From NCBI GenBank assembly GCA_031274115.1, contig JAISQP010000171.1, positions 1 through 6,312 of the forward strand: DNA of 6,312 nucleotides, given 5' to 3'. Shown here in pieces: positions 1 through 6,216 of this stretch. Below the pieces are notes generated by a model. That model ran no database searches. It saw nothing but the letters and a program-made list of their open reading frames with translations, and was not told where the DNA came from. This DNA is from Synergistaceae bacterium. Its GTDB lineage: Bacteria; Synergistota; Synergistia; Synergistales; Synergistaceae. How positions within the stretch are numbered: position 1 is the first letter of the stretch; every line of letters begins with the position of its first letter. Made by a program: the position numbers and the translations under genes.

Positions 1-24
1 ATGACTATAGCATTACACAAGATG

Positions 25-56
25 TAAAAATAAAAAGACGCGATAACCCGCGTCTT
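25..56 (-). terminator. Rho-independent terminator ending the glycan operon
   Basis: A perfect 8-bp inverted repeat, AAGACGCG (35-42) and CGCGTCTT (49-56), encloses a 6-nt loop. Read on the minus strand, the stem runs straight into a U-rich tract (TTTTTATTTTTA, 25-36). The plus-strand side has no T-run, so it should act only on minus-strand transcripts. It lies about 80 nt beyond the pseB stop and is the first convincing terminator after that gene, so it probably ends the whole COG4310-ACP-AAC(3)-pseB transcript. Confidence 0.85.
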
Positions 57-83
57 GCAAGTGTTTAAGTCGTTCTCACCAGA

Positions 84-120
84 CTATAAATATGACTCCG
101 CTGTAAAAGTCAGGTTATAG
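84..120 (-). other. Weak interrupted hairpin in the pseB 3' untranslated region
   Basis: Two nested inverted repeats are visible: CTATAA (84-89) with TTATAG (115-120), and inside them TGACT (93-97) with AGTCA (108-112). They are separated by a 3/2-nt internal loop and closed by a 10-nt loop. The stem is AT-rich and no U-tract follows it on the minus strand, so it is not itself a terminator. It may stabilise the 3' end of the mRNA or may be chance. Nothing else was recognised between 57 and 136. Confidence 0.3.
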
Positions 121-136
121 CATAAAATCTTACGAG

Positions 137-1123
137 TCAACAGCACAGCTCCTTTATCTCGTCCACGGACAGGAGGCGGGGGTTTGTGCCGGAGTTGTAT
201 TCGAAGCCGGGTTTGACGCGTCTGCCTCTGTTGCCCTCGGCGTCGGTCGAGTAGTCGTGATTGGCGCGGAAGGTTATCGCGGGTTCGATGACGTAGTGGG
301 TTTCAAATTCGAGGGTCATGTGCGAGTCGTCGGCGGGGCACATGACCTCGTGGAGTTTCTCGCCGGGGCGGATGCCGATTATGTGAAACCTCAGGCCGGG
401 GGCGACGGCTTTAGCTATGTCCGTCACGCGGGCGGAGGGTATCTTGGGGACGAAAAGCTCGCCGCCCTTCATCATGGAGAAGGCCCTCATCACGAAATCG
501 ACCCCCTGGCTCAGGGTTATCCAAAAGCGGGTCATGCGTTTGTCAGTAATGGGCAGGGCTCTCGCCCCCTCTTCCGCCAGTTTTTTGAAGATCGGGACGA
601 CGGAGCCGCGCGACCCCAGCACGTTGCCGTAGCGCACGACGGAGAAGGCTATCTTCTGTTTGCCGACTATGTTGTTCGCGGCGACGAAGAGCTTGTCGCT
701 GCAGAGCTTCGTCGCGCCGTAGAGGCTCACCGGGTTCGCGGCCTTGTCGGTCGATAGCGCGACGACGCGCGATACGCCGTTCGTTATGGCGGCGTCTATC
801 ACGTTCTGAGCGCCGAGGACGTTCGTCTTTATGCACTCCATCGGGTTGTACTCGGCGGCGGGCACCTGCTTCAGCGCGGCGGCGTGGACGACGTAATCGA
901 CGTCGGTCATGGCCGTCGACAGGCGCGAGAGGTCGCGGACGTCGCCTATGAAATACCTCATGCACTTTTGATCGAAGACCTGCCGCATCTCGAACTGCTT
1001 CAGCTCGTCGCGCGAATATACGATAATCCTTTGCGGCCTGTATCGCCGGGTCAGCTCCCCGACGAAGGCCCTTCCAAACGAGCCGGTTCCTCCGGTAATG
1101 AGGACCGATTTATCATTAAACAA
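137..1123 (-). CDS. pseB: UDP-N-acetylglucosamine 4,6-dehydratase (inverting), PseB type
   Basis: A 328-residue extended short-chain dehydrogenase. PseB removes water from UDP-GlcNAc and inverts C5, giving the UDP-4-keto-6-deoxy-L-arabino-hexulose that starts cytoplasmic pseudaminic acid synthesis for flagellin glycosylation. The NADP-binding GGTGSFG is at residues 11-17, and GDVRDL (60-65) and HAAALKQVPAAEYNP (80-94) fit the family. The catalytic set is STDKAANP (124-131, Asp126 and Lys127) with YGATK (135-139, Tyr135 and Lys139). YGATK favours PseB over WbjB/CapE relatives, which as I recall have an MGxSK form. Length is close to the roughly 330 residues of known PseB. The start is TTG: an in-frame TGA lies three codons upstream and no ATG precedes the Rossmann motif. 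A modest GGGGTG Shine-Dalgarno sits 7 nt before it. It is the last gene of the operon, 49 bp after the AAC(3)-like gene. A related surface-polysaccharide dehydratase is the main alternative. Confidence 0.9.
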   Translation of the reverse strand: MFNDKSVLITGGTGSFGRAFVGELTRRYRPQRIIVYSRDELKQFEMRQVFDQKCMRYFIGDVRDLSRLSTAMTDVDYVVHAAALKQVPAAEYNPMECIKTNVLGAQNVIDAAITNGVSRVVALSTDKAANPVSLYGATKLCSDKLFVAANNIVGKQKIAFSVVRYGNVLGSRGSVVPIFKKLAEEGARALPITDKRMTRFWITLSQGVDFVMRAFSMMKGGELFVPKIPSARVTDIAKAVAPGLRFHIIGIRPGEKLHEVMCPADDSHMTLEFETHYVIEPAITFRANHDYSTDAEGNRGRRVKPGFEYNSGTNPRLLSVDEIKELCC

Positions 1124-1172
1124 ATCCCGTCACCCCACTCGAAAAATCTGTGTCAGGATAAACCATCCAAAC

Positions 1173-1982
1173 TTACTTTACAAGACCCTGTCCATCATAA
1201 CGACACAATTTTCCCGCCCTGTTCTCTAAAATATCCCTCCGCGCGGCCATAAAAAAATCGGAGAACAGGAGCGTTGAAAAGGCCACGCCATCGATAAAAC
1301 ACGTACGGCAAAGACCTTCCGCTTTCAAATCCTCGCCCAAGGGGTCTATCAGGGTTTCGACATTCATTTCAAGACGCCTGACGAACATATCGTATGAGCG
1401 GATCTCCTCCCTCCCGTCCGGCCCTCTGTAGGGAGCGGTGAAGGTCTTCATGAAGCGATACGGGACGCCGGTCTGTTCCTCGACGTAATGAGTAAAGGTC
1501 ATGCAATGTCTCATTGAAACGTCTATTATGAGGTTTTTTCCAAATTTGTGGAGATACGCGAAAGGAGAGTCGGCGCCGAAAGAGCTGACGTTGTCCGTCC
1601 CGCATATACGGTCACGGTCGCGGCCCCACACGGCAAAAGAATATATCGGGTGAAGAGACCGCCTGAAATCGCTTCTTTTCAGAGCCTCCCTGCCGAGGGT
1701 CCCTGTCATGCACGGGGTGTTTTTATAGTCGAACGCGACGCCGCGACAAAAACCCCAGTTAAAGGTCGGGAAAAGCAGCGTTCCCTCGGGTCCCAATTTT
1801 TTTTGAAAACTTTCTATCAACAGCGATGGAGAAAATATTTCACCGTTCCGCATAACGGTGAGAGCGGCCCTTTGAATGTCAGAGGACACCAGAAGAACGT
1901 CGTCGCTTTTTATATCCAGACGATTGACCCATTCCCGATAAGGCGCGCCCCTCACAGGAATTCCGTCACGGCGATACGGCAT
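1173..1982 (-). CDS. AAC(3)-family N-acyltransferase, probably acting on an amino sugar
   Basis: A 269-residue protein of the antibiotic_NAT fold, which transfers an acyl group, usually acetyl from CoA, to an amine. Family signatures are KLGPEGTLLFPTFNWG (62-77), RSLHPIYSFAVWG (108-120), GADSPFAYL (136-144) and the HYVE motif (165-168), whose His165 and Glu168 match the catalytic pair. The length is normal and no signal peptide or membrane segment is visible, so it should be cytoplasmic. The ATG start has GAGG 9 nt upstream and lies inside the 3' end of the acyl carrier protein gene, a 17-nt overlap that suggests translational coupling. Although relatives are named as aminoglycoside acetyltransferases, members in glycan loci are thought to acylate sugar amines, and the neighbours favour that role here. 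The acyl group and the acceptor are unknown. The overlap with an ACP raises the possibility of an ACP-bound donor. Confidence 0.8.
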   Translation of the reverse strand: MPYRRDGIPVRGAPYREWVNRLDIKSDDVLLVSSDIQRAALTVMRNGEIFSPSLLIESFQKKLGPEGTLLFPTFNWGFCRGVAFDYKNTPCMTGTLGREALKRSDFRRSLHPIYSFAVWGRDRDRICGTDNVSSFGADSPFAYLHKFGKNLIIDVSMRHCMTFTHYVEEQTGVPYRFMKTFTAPYRGPDGREEIRSYDMFVRRLEMNVETLIDPLGEDLKAEGLCRTCFIDGVAFSTLLFSDFFMAARRDILENRAGKLCRYDGQGLVK

Positions 1983-2205
1983 CGATAAAATCCTCGATTT
2001 TTGTGAGTGTCAGAGCTTTTTCTATCGGGATAAAACATCCGAAGACGCCCTCCAATTCGGCGATTATCCTGATCTGCGCCATGGAATCCCAGCTCTCGAA
2101 CTCATTTATGGCGACCGAGGCCGTCATCTCTTCGGCGCCCACCTCCAGGATACCCGCGATTATCTCGCGTACCGCGTCGCCCCTGTCGTCCAAGTTATCC
2201 GTCAC
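1966..2205 (-). CDS. Stand-alone acyl carrier protein
   Basis: A small, acidic 79-residue protein with the PP-binding fold. The motif ESWDSMAQIRIIAELEGVFG (37-56) holds Ser41 in a D-S-M context, the predicted 4'-phosphopantetheine attachment site. It is followed by the usual helix II and the C-terminal KIEDFIDAV helix (69-77). The usual DSL is DSM here, a common variant. The start is GTG, and its first base pairs overlap the TGA of the upstream COG4310 gene as GTGA. The 3' end overlaps the AAC(3)-like gene by 17 nt. No fatty-acid genes (fab family) are nearby, so it is probably not the housekeeping AcpP but a dedicated carrier for an acyl group used in the neighbouring glycan pathway. No adenylating or loading enzyme is in the window, so how it is charged is unknown. 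Confidence 0.85.
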   Translation of the reverse strand: MTDNLDDRGDAVREIIAGILEVGAEEMTASVAINEFESWDSMAQIRIIAELEGVFGCFIPIEKALTLTKIEDFIDAVSP

Positions 2206-3482
2206 CTCGCGATGAGACCCGCCGACGTCAGTCGCGCCGCTATCGGCACGAGTTCGAGGACCGGGGTTTTTATGATGCGGGCTATGTCGAATATGTCATT
2301 TTTCCCATCACAGTACGCTATGAAATTCATCATGGTCCGCGGCCCCAGACCGCTGTTTTTTCCGCTCTCAGTCGGATAGAGCCCTCTCGACGACAGATGG
2401 GGCTCGCAGAGGCATTGCACTTTATAGCGTCCGTTCGCTTCGAGCGACTCGACCAGCTTGATGAGTAACTCCAGCGACTTCCCGAGTGACTCGGCGGTAA
2501 TATAATCCATATTGTCCGCGCTGGTGTGATATTCCGGGTACCCGCCGAATATCGTACGGGCGAGGCAACAGACAGGAAGGTCCACGAAGGGAGCGTTGTA
2601 CTGCCGCTCGTCCGACCCGCGGCTCAAAAACGAATAGCTTCTGTAACCCGGCGCAAACGCCTCCAGAACTGCTTTAGCCGCTTTGTCGGCCAGGGTGTTT
2701 CCGTAACGGGACGATATGTACGAGAAGGCGCCCCGATCGCCGAGGCATGAGAGGTTGAAACCGGCGCGGATATCGCGTTTCATCTTGTCCAGGTTTCTGC
2801 TCAGGTACACGATCGATCCGATCGTCTCAGGGATAAATATCAGTCTATAGGTAAAACGCCGGGGAGATTCCGCGATCCACCGCGCCAGAAACGCGGCGAC
2901 ACAGGGACCGGAGAGTTCGTTGTTCGCCATCGACGGGTGACAGACGTAACTGCTGAAGAAAATCTCCTCCTCGCTCTCTCCCGGAATGACGACCTCTCCG
3001 TAGGACAGGAAACCGTCCTTCAGCGCACTGTCGACATATACCCGGTATACGCCGTTCTCTAGCCTGAGCCTCTCCTCGTGAGAGACGCAAAATCCAAAAC
3101 GTTCCTCATAGTACGACGTCATGTAGGGGATCACTGAGGGCTGTTCCGGAAGCGAGTAAAGATACCGCTGAAGCTCGTCAAGACGCATCCGCCTGTCGAC
3201 GGGCGCGGAGTACCCCATCAGGTGCAGGTTGTTCCTGCTGAACTCGGCTATGCGCGAACCGTCAGGGCATTCGATATAGGCGTCGCGCACGACCCATTCC
3301 TTCGGGACAACCCAGTCGAACGCCCTCGTTCCGGTCGGAACCTCGTAAACCTTCACGCCTCCACAGCGGGATCCCAATATTTCGAGCGTCCGCCTCACAC
3401 CGTCGCCGGTTATGCTGCGGCATATCGGAAACAGCTCCCGCGCCAGGTTATATATCTCCTGTCCCCTGTTTTGCGTCGTCAT
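2202..3482 (-). CDS. COG4310 aminopeptidase-like protein (DUF2172/DUF4910, M28-like fold, C-terminal winged helix)
   Basis: A 426-residue protein. The N-terminal LFPICRSITGDGVR (17-30) is typical of COG4310. An M28-like zinc peptidase core follows: CHP (181-183), ANNELSG (186-192), IPETIG (217-222), GDRGAFSY (248-255), SRGSDERQY (287-295) and YPEYHTSADN (315-324). The last ~50 residues (about 377-426) look like the small winged helix-turn-helix domain of this family. His182, Glu219, Asp249 and His319 correspond to M28 catalytic or metal residues, but Asn188 stands where I expect the bridging Asp. There is no signal peptide, so it is probably cytoplasmic. Family members often sit in surface-polysaccharide and flagellar glycan loci; their reaction is unknown to me, and hydrolysis of an amide on a sugar or carrier is a guess. 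The start ATG directly follows an in-frame TAG and lacks a clear Shine-Dalgarno. The 3' end overlaps the ACP start as GTGA. Confidence 0.8.
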   Translation of the reverse strand: MTTQNRGQEIYNLARELFPICRSITGDGVRRTLEILGSRCGGVKVYEVPTGTRAFDWVVPKEWVVRDAYIECPDGSRIAEFSRNNLHLMGYSAPVDRRMRLDELQRYLYSLPEQPSVIPYMTSYYEERFGFCVSHEERLRLENGVYRVYVDSALKDGFLSYGEVVIPGESEEEIFFSSYVCHPSMANNELSGPCVAAFLARWIAESPRRFTYRLIFIPETIGSIVYLSRNLDKMKRDIRAGFNLSCLGDRGAFSYISSRYGNTLADKAAKAVLEAFAPGYRSYSFLSRGSDERQYNAPFVDLPVCCLARTIFGGYPEYHTSADNMDYITAESLGKSLELLIKLVESLEANGRYKVQCLCEPHLSSRGLYPTESGKNSGLGPRTMMNFIAYCDGKNDIFDIARIIKTPVLELVPIAARLTSAGLIAR

Positions 3483-3506
3483 CTAATAATAATCCGTACA
3501 ATACTC

Positions 3507-3534
3507 AAGAAGGAGGAGCGTTGAGCGCCCCTCC
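3507..3534 (-). terminator. Terminator-like hairpin between flagellin and the glycan operon
   Basis: On the minus strand GGAGG (3530-3534) and CGC (3526-3528) pair with GCG (3518-3520) and CCTCC (3512-3516), giving a GC-rich stem of 5+3 bp with one mismatch and a 5-nt loop. The run after it is TTCTTG, a poor U-tract. It lies about 45 nt after the flagellin stop. It could partly terminate the abundant flagellin mRNA, or protect its 3' end, while letting some transcription continue into the glycan genes. I see no clear promoter in the 96-bp gap, which fits read-through. Confidence 0.45.
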
Positions 3535-3578
3535 CTACAGTTTTGCAAAATCATCGGTTATGCTCGGATCCCGGCCGC

Positions 3579-5969
3579 CTAGCCCCTGAGGAGCGCGAGG
3601 ACGTTCTGCGGGAGCTGGTTCGCCTGCGCGAGCATCGAGTTGCCGGCCTGGCTCAGGATGTTGAGTTTGGTGAACTCCATCATCTCCTTGGCCATGTCCA
3701 CGTCGCGGATGCGGCTCTCGGCGGCGGTCGTGTTCGTCGCGGCGGCGGTCAGGTTGTTGACCGTGTGCTCCAAGCGGTTCTGATACGCTCCGAGCTTGGC
3801 GCGCTGTCTGGAGACCAGGCCGACGGCGTTGTCGATCTTGCCTATCGCCTTCGAGGCGGACTCGCGGTCCGTCACGATCACGTTGCTGATGCCGAGCGCG
3901 AACGAACTCATGTCGCCGATGTCCACGCTCATGTCCTCGCTCTCGTTAGCGCCGATCTGGAAGATCGTCGAGTTGTCCGAGAGGTGGATGATGGTCTCGT
4001 ACACGCCATTCATGCTGATCAGGTCGAAGGTGAGCGTGTTCGGGTTCCAGGTCGCCTCGACGTCAGCCATCGGGTCGAAGCGAACGTCTATGTTCGGCGA
4101 GACTATGCCGTAGAGGACGTTGCCGCTGATCGTCGAGCTTGACGAGACAGTGGCGCCGGAGTGGGCGTCGTAGACCGACACCTTGAACTGACTCTCCTTG
4201 GGCTCCTGAATCACGTTGAGCGAGAACGTCCTTATGATGTCCTCGTTGCCGGAGAACGAGAGCCGCCCGTCGGCGCCCGGGATGAGGCTGCGGATCACGA
4301 ACGTGCCGGGGACCGACTCCGGGCTGTTCGCCAGAGGGTTCTCCACGAACGAGACGAAGTTGTTTATGTACTGCTGCGAATAAGTCCCCTGACCGAGGCC
4401 AATGGCTATCGCGTCGTTCAGCTTCTGCCTCAGACTGCCCAGCGTGTCGGTGGAGTATATGGTGACGCTCGCCTTTTTGCCGTCGCCCTGAACTATCTCT
4501 ATCGTCTGAGGCGAGTCGAGCAGGAACTTTCCGTTCGCGTCCCAGTACTTGTCGAGGTCGCGGAGCTGTACGTCGTTCTTCGCGATCTGGCCGACATACG
4601 ACGCCTCGAAGCTGGCCCCCACAATACCGGTGGCGGGAGGAATAGTGAAGTTGTTATTCAGCTTGAGCACGACGTCGCCCTCGTGAACCGTCCCGTTGCT
4701 CGTGTTCAGGTAGAACTGCTTCAGGTGTATCTCCTTATTCTGGACGTCAGCGGCCGTTACCGCGTAATCCGTTGTGAACGACGCAGGCGTCGTGGGGACA
4801 GCGGTAGGATCGTTCCACGACTCCGGCCAGTCGGGGTTCAACTCTCCGCCAACTGTCAGCTTAGTATCTGCTGTACCAAGTTCATCCATCACGTTCAGGA
4901 CGATCTTATCGCCCACGGTGAACTGGTCAACGAAAGCAGCGTCGATGGTTATCGCACCTGCCGTTGCACTGAGTCCAGTACCGGTAGGGCCCGGTTGTCC
5001 AAGTCCCGCCGTCGTGACCATCAGGTTCTCAACGCTCAAGGACTCCTGAGTGCCGTCGTCATGCAACACAAAGGTCCTTACTCGGAACGTCACGCTCTCT
5101 GAGCCAGTCTGAGTGTTGACGTTCACTACCTCCCACAGGGAGTTTACGTTCGTGTCCCCGGTGGTGGTAGTTATATTGGTCCAGTCGAAAGTCATTAGGT
5201 TGGCTAAGCCCCCCGGAGGATTCTTCGCGAGGTAGCTGGCTTGCACTCCTTGTGAGGCGGGAGTACCTACAATAGCCGACGCGGACACTACATAGTTGCC
5301 GGCGGGCATGCCGTCCACTCTCACGTCGGCGAAGCCGGCGCTCGTGTTGAGCGAGACGCCCATGATGACGTTCTTGTGTTTGATCTTGAAGATGTCGCTC
5401 TTCTGCACCTCGGCCTGTCCGGGGATCGAGTCGATCGTCACCCTGAAGTTGCCCTCGGCGGCGGCTTTCTGTCCGAACTGGTCGGTCTGGCGCAGGCCGC
5501 CTTTTACCACGACTTTCGTCTCGAGGTTGTCCGTCGACCAGAGCGCGCCGGCGGAGCCGTTCAAGAGCTGTTTTTTGTTGAACTGCGTCGTGGTGGAGAC
5601 GCGGTCGATCTCCTCCTTCAACTGATCTATCTCCAGTTGAATATAGCTGCGGTCCTCCTGAGTGAGCGTATCGTTCGCGGCCTGCACGGCGAGTTCTCTC
5701 ATGCGCTGGAGCATGGAGTGCGTCTCGCCCAGCGCGCCCTCGGCGGTCTGTATCATGCTGATGCCGTCCTGGGCGTTGCTCGTGGCCTGGTTCAAGCCGT
5801 TTATCTGCGAGCGCATCTTCTCGGAGATGGCGAGTCCCGCCGCGTCGTCCGCGGCGCTGTTGATCCGGAGCCCAGTCGAGAGTCTCTCGATAGATTTCGA
5901 AAGGGCGCTGTTCGTCTTTGAAAGCGCGTTGTAACTCTGTAATGCCGGTATATTGTGCAGAATACGCAT
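3579..5969 (-). CDS. fliC: Flagellin with a large central variable region
   Basis: The flagellar filament subunit, exported unfolded by the flagellar type III system and polymerised outside the cell. The 796 residues show both conserved ends. The N-terminal D0/D1 is about 1-170 ([20 protein letters not shown], then [15 protein letters not shown]). The C-terminal D1/D0 is about 672-796 ([17 protein letters not shown], then ending [11 protein letters not shown]). The roughly 500 residues between are surface-exposed D2/D3-type sequence, making it far longer than a typical 270-500-residue flagellin. No cysteine is present. The frame stays open 44 codons upstream to an ATG at 6101, but the ATG at 5969 is preferred: it gives the canonical MRILHN start, has GGGAGG 8 nt before it, and the upstream stretch is leader. 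A sigma-28 type promoter precedes it. Codon use is strongly biased at both ends but relaxed for about residues 231-395, suggesting a mosaic origin. The genes after it probably build its glycan. Confidence 0.97.
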   Translation of the reverse strand: MRILHNIPALQSYNALSKTNSALSKSIERLSTGLRINSAADDAAGLAISEKMRSQINGLNQATSNAQDGISMIQTAEGALGETHSMLQRMRELAVQAANDTLTQEDRSYIQLEIDQLKEEIDRVSTTTQFNKKQLLNGSAGALWSTDNLETKVVVKGGLRQTDQFGQKAAAEGNFRVTIDSIPGQAEVQKSDIFKIKHKNVIMGVSLNTSAGFADVRVDGMPAGNYVVSASAIVGTPASQGVQASYLAKNPPGGLANLMTFDWTNITTTTGDTNVNSLWEVVNVNTQTGSESVTFRVRTFVLHDDGTQESLSVENLMVTTAGLGQPGPTGTGLSATAGAITIDAAFVDQFTVGDKIVLNVMDELGTADTKLTVGGELNPDWPESWNDPTAVPTTPASFTTDYAVTAADVQNKEIHLKQFYLNTSNGTVHEGDVVLKLNNNFTIPPATGIVGASFEASYVGQIAKNDVQLRDLDKYWDANGKFLLDSPQTIEIVQGDGKKASVTIYSTDTLGSLRQKLNDAIAIGLGQGTYSQQYINNFVSFVENPLANSPESVPGTFVIRSLIPGADGRLSFSGNEDIIRTFSLNVIQEPKESQFKVSVYDAHSGATVSSSSTISGNVLYGIVSPNIDVRFDPMADVEATWNPNTLTFDLISMNGVYETIIHLSDNSTIFQIGANESEDMSVDIGDMSSFALGISNVIVTDRESASKAIGKIDNAVGLVSRQRAKLGAYQNRLEHTVNNLTAAATNTTAAESRIRDVDMAKEMMEFTKLNILSQAGNSMLAQANQLPQNVLALLRG

Positions 5970-5976
5970 GTGTAAA

Positions 5977-5988
5977 ACCTCCCTGTAA
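5977..5988 (-). promoter_or_regulatory. Flagellin Shine-Dalgarno overlapping a CsrA-like site
   Basis: The minus strand reads TTACAGGGAGGT, with GGGAGG (5978-5983) 8 nt before the flagellin ATG. This strong ribosome site fixes the start at 5969 rather than 6101. The same 12 nt match 10 positions of the CsrA consensus RUACARGGAUGU. A repressor bound here would block ribosome entry, as CsrA does on the Bacillus subtilis hag leader. The ribosome site is near certain; CsrA binding is inferred. Confidence 0.75.
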
Positions 5989-6060
5989 ATTTTCGCCCGC
6001 GCAGGCTCGAGCACACTGAGCGGACAAATCAATATCAGGCAAGCCACACCAAAACACACA

Positions 6061-6088
6061 TGCATCCTTGCACCGTCGTGTCCTGACG
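6061..6088 (-). promoter_or_regulatory. Paired AGGA-loop hairpins in the flagellin leader, candidate CsrA sites
   Basis: On the minus strand two small hairpins lie one base apart. The first (6074-6088) is CGTC-AGGACAC-GACG and the second (6061-6072) is TGCA-AGGA-TGCA; both put AGGA in the loop. The second, read as GTGCAAGGATGC, matches 10 of 12 positions of the CsrA consensus. GGA in a hairpin loop is the preferred form of CsrA/RsmE sites. Together with the site at the Shine-Dalgarno about 80 nt downstream they would allow binding of a CsrA dimer across two sites. Confidence 0.5.
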
Positions 6089-6116
6089 CGAGCTGTACCA
6101 TGTTCCGTCAAAGTTA

Positions 6117-6144
6117 TTATCGTCTCTGGGAACTCGCGTCTTTA
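6117..6144 (-). promoter_or_regulatory. Sigma-28 (FliA) type flagellin promoter
   Basis: The minus strand shows TAAA (6141-6144), a 16-nt spacer, then GACGATAA (6117-6124). The class 3 flagellar consensus is TAAA, 15-16 nt, GCCGATAA, and the same GACGATAA box occurs in the Escherichia coli fliC promoter as I recall it. An A/T run just upstream (about 6153-6163) could act as an UP element. Transcription should start near 6110, giving a leader of about 140 nt before the flagellin ATG. Confidence 0.8.
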
Positions 6145-6216
6145 TAGCTGGGAAATTTTTTTACGGTAGTTTTAAGGAGGGGGACAGGAAAACGTGGGAC
6201 AAGAGCGCCGGCGCCG

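Noticed and set aside
257..757. A 166-codon plus-strand open frame opposite pseB.
   Set aside because: Gly/Asp/Val-rich antisense shadow of a well-supported enzyme gene.
1173..1982. Calling the AAC(3)-family gene an antibiotic-resistance determinant.
   Set aside because: The family includes many sugar-modifying relatives and the neighbours are glycan and flagellar genes; nothing suggests a resistance context.
2202..3482. Treating the C-terminal winged helix of the COG4310 protein as evidence of a transcription regulator.
   Set aside because: This small domain is a regular part of the family and there is no other DNA-binding feature, so a regulatory role is not supported.
4161..5102. A 313-codon open frame on the plus strand inside flagellin.
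   Set aside because: Antisense to a certain gene, low-complexity R/V/E-rich translation, no domain or ribosome site; a shadow.
5970..6101. A 44-codon in-frame N-terminal extension of flagellin that contains a hydrophobic, signal-peptide-like stretch ([18 protein letters not shown]).
   Set aside because: Flagellin is exported by the flagellar system without a signal peptide, the internal ATG at 5969 gives the canonical start with a strong ribosome site, and the stretch lies in the predicted leader. It is probably chance.
5059..6111. A 350-codon open frame on the minus strand, overlapping the flagellin 5' half.
   Set aside because: It is very arginine-rich with no recognisable motif and lies in a different frame of the flagellin gene; a GC-driven shadow.
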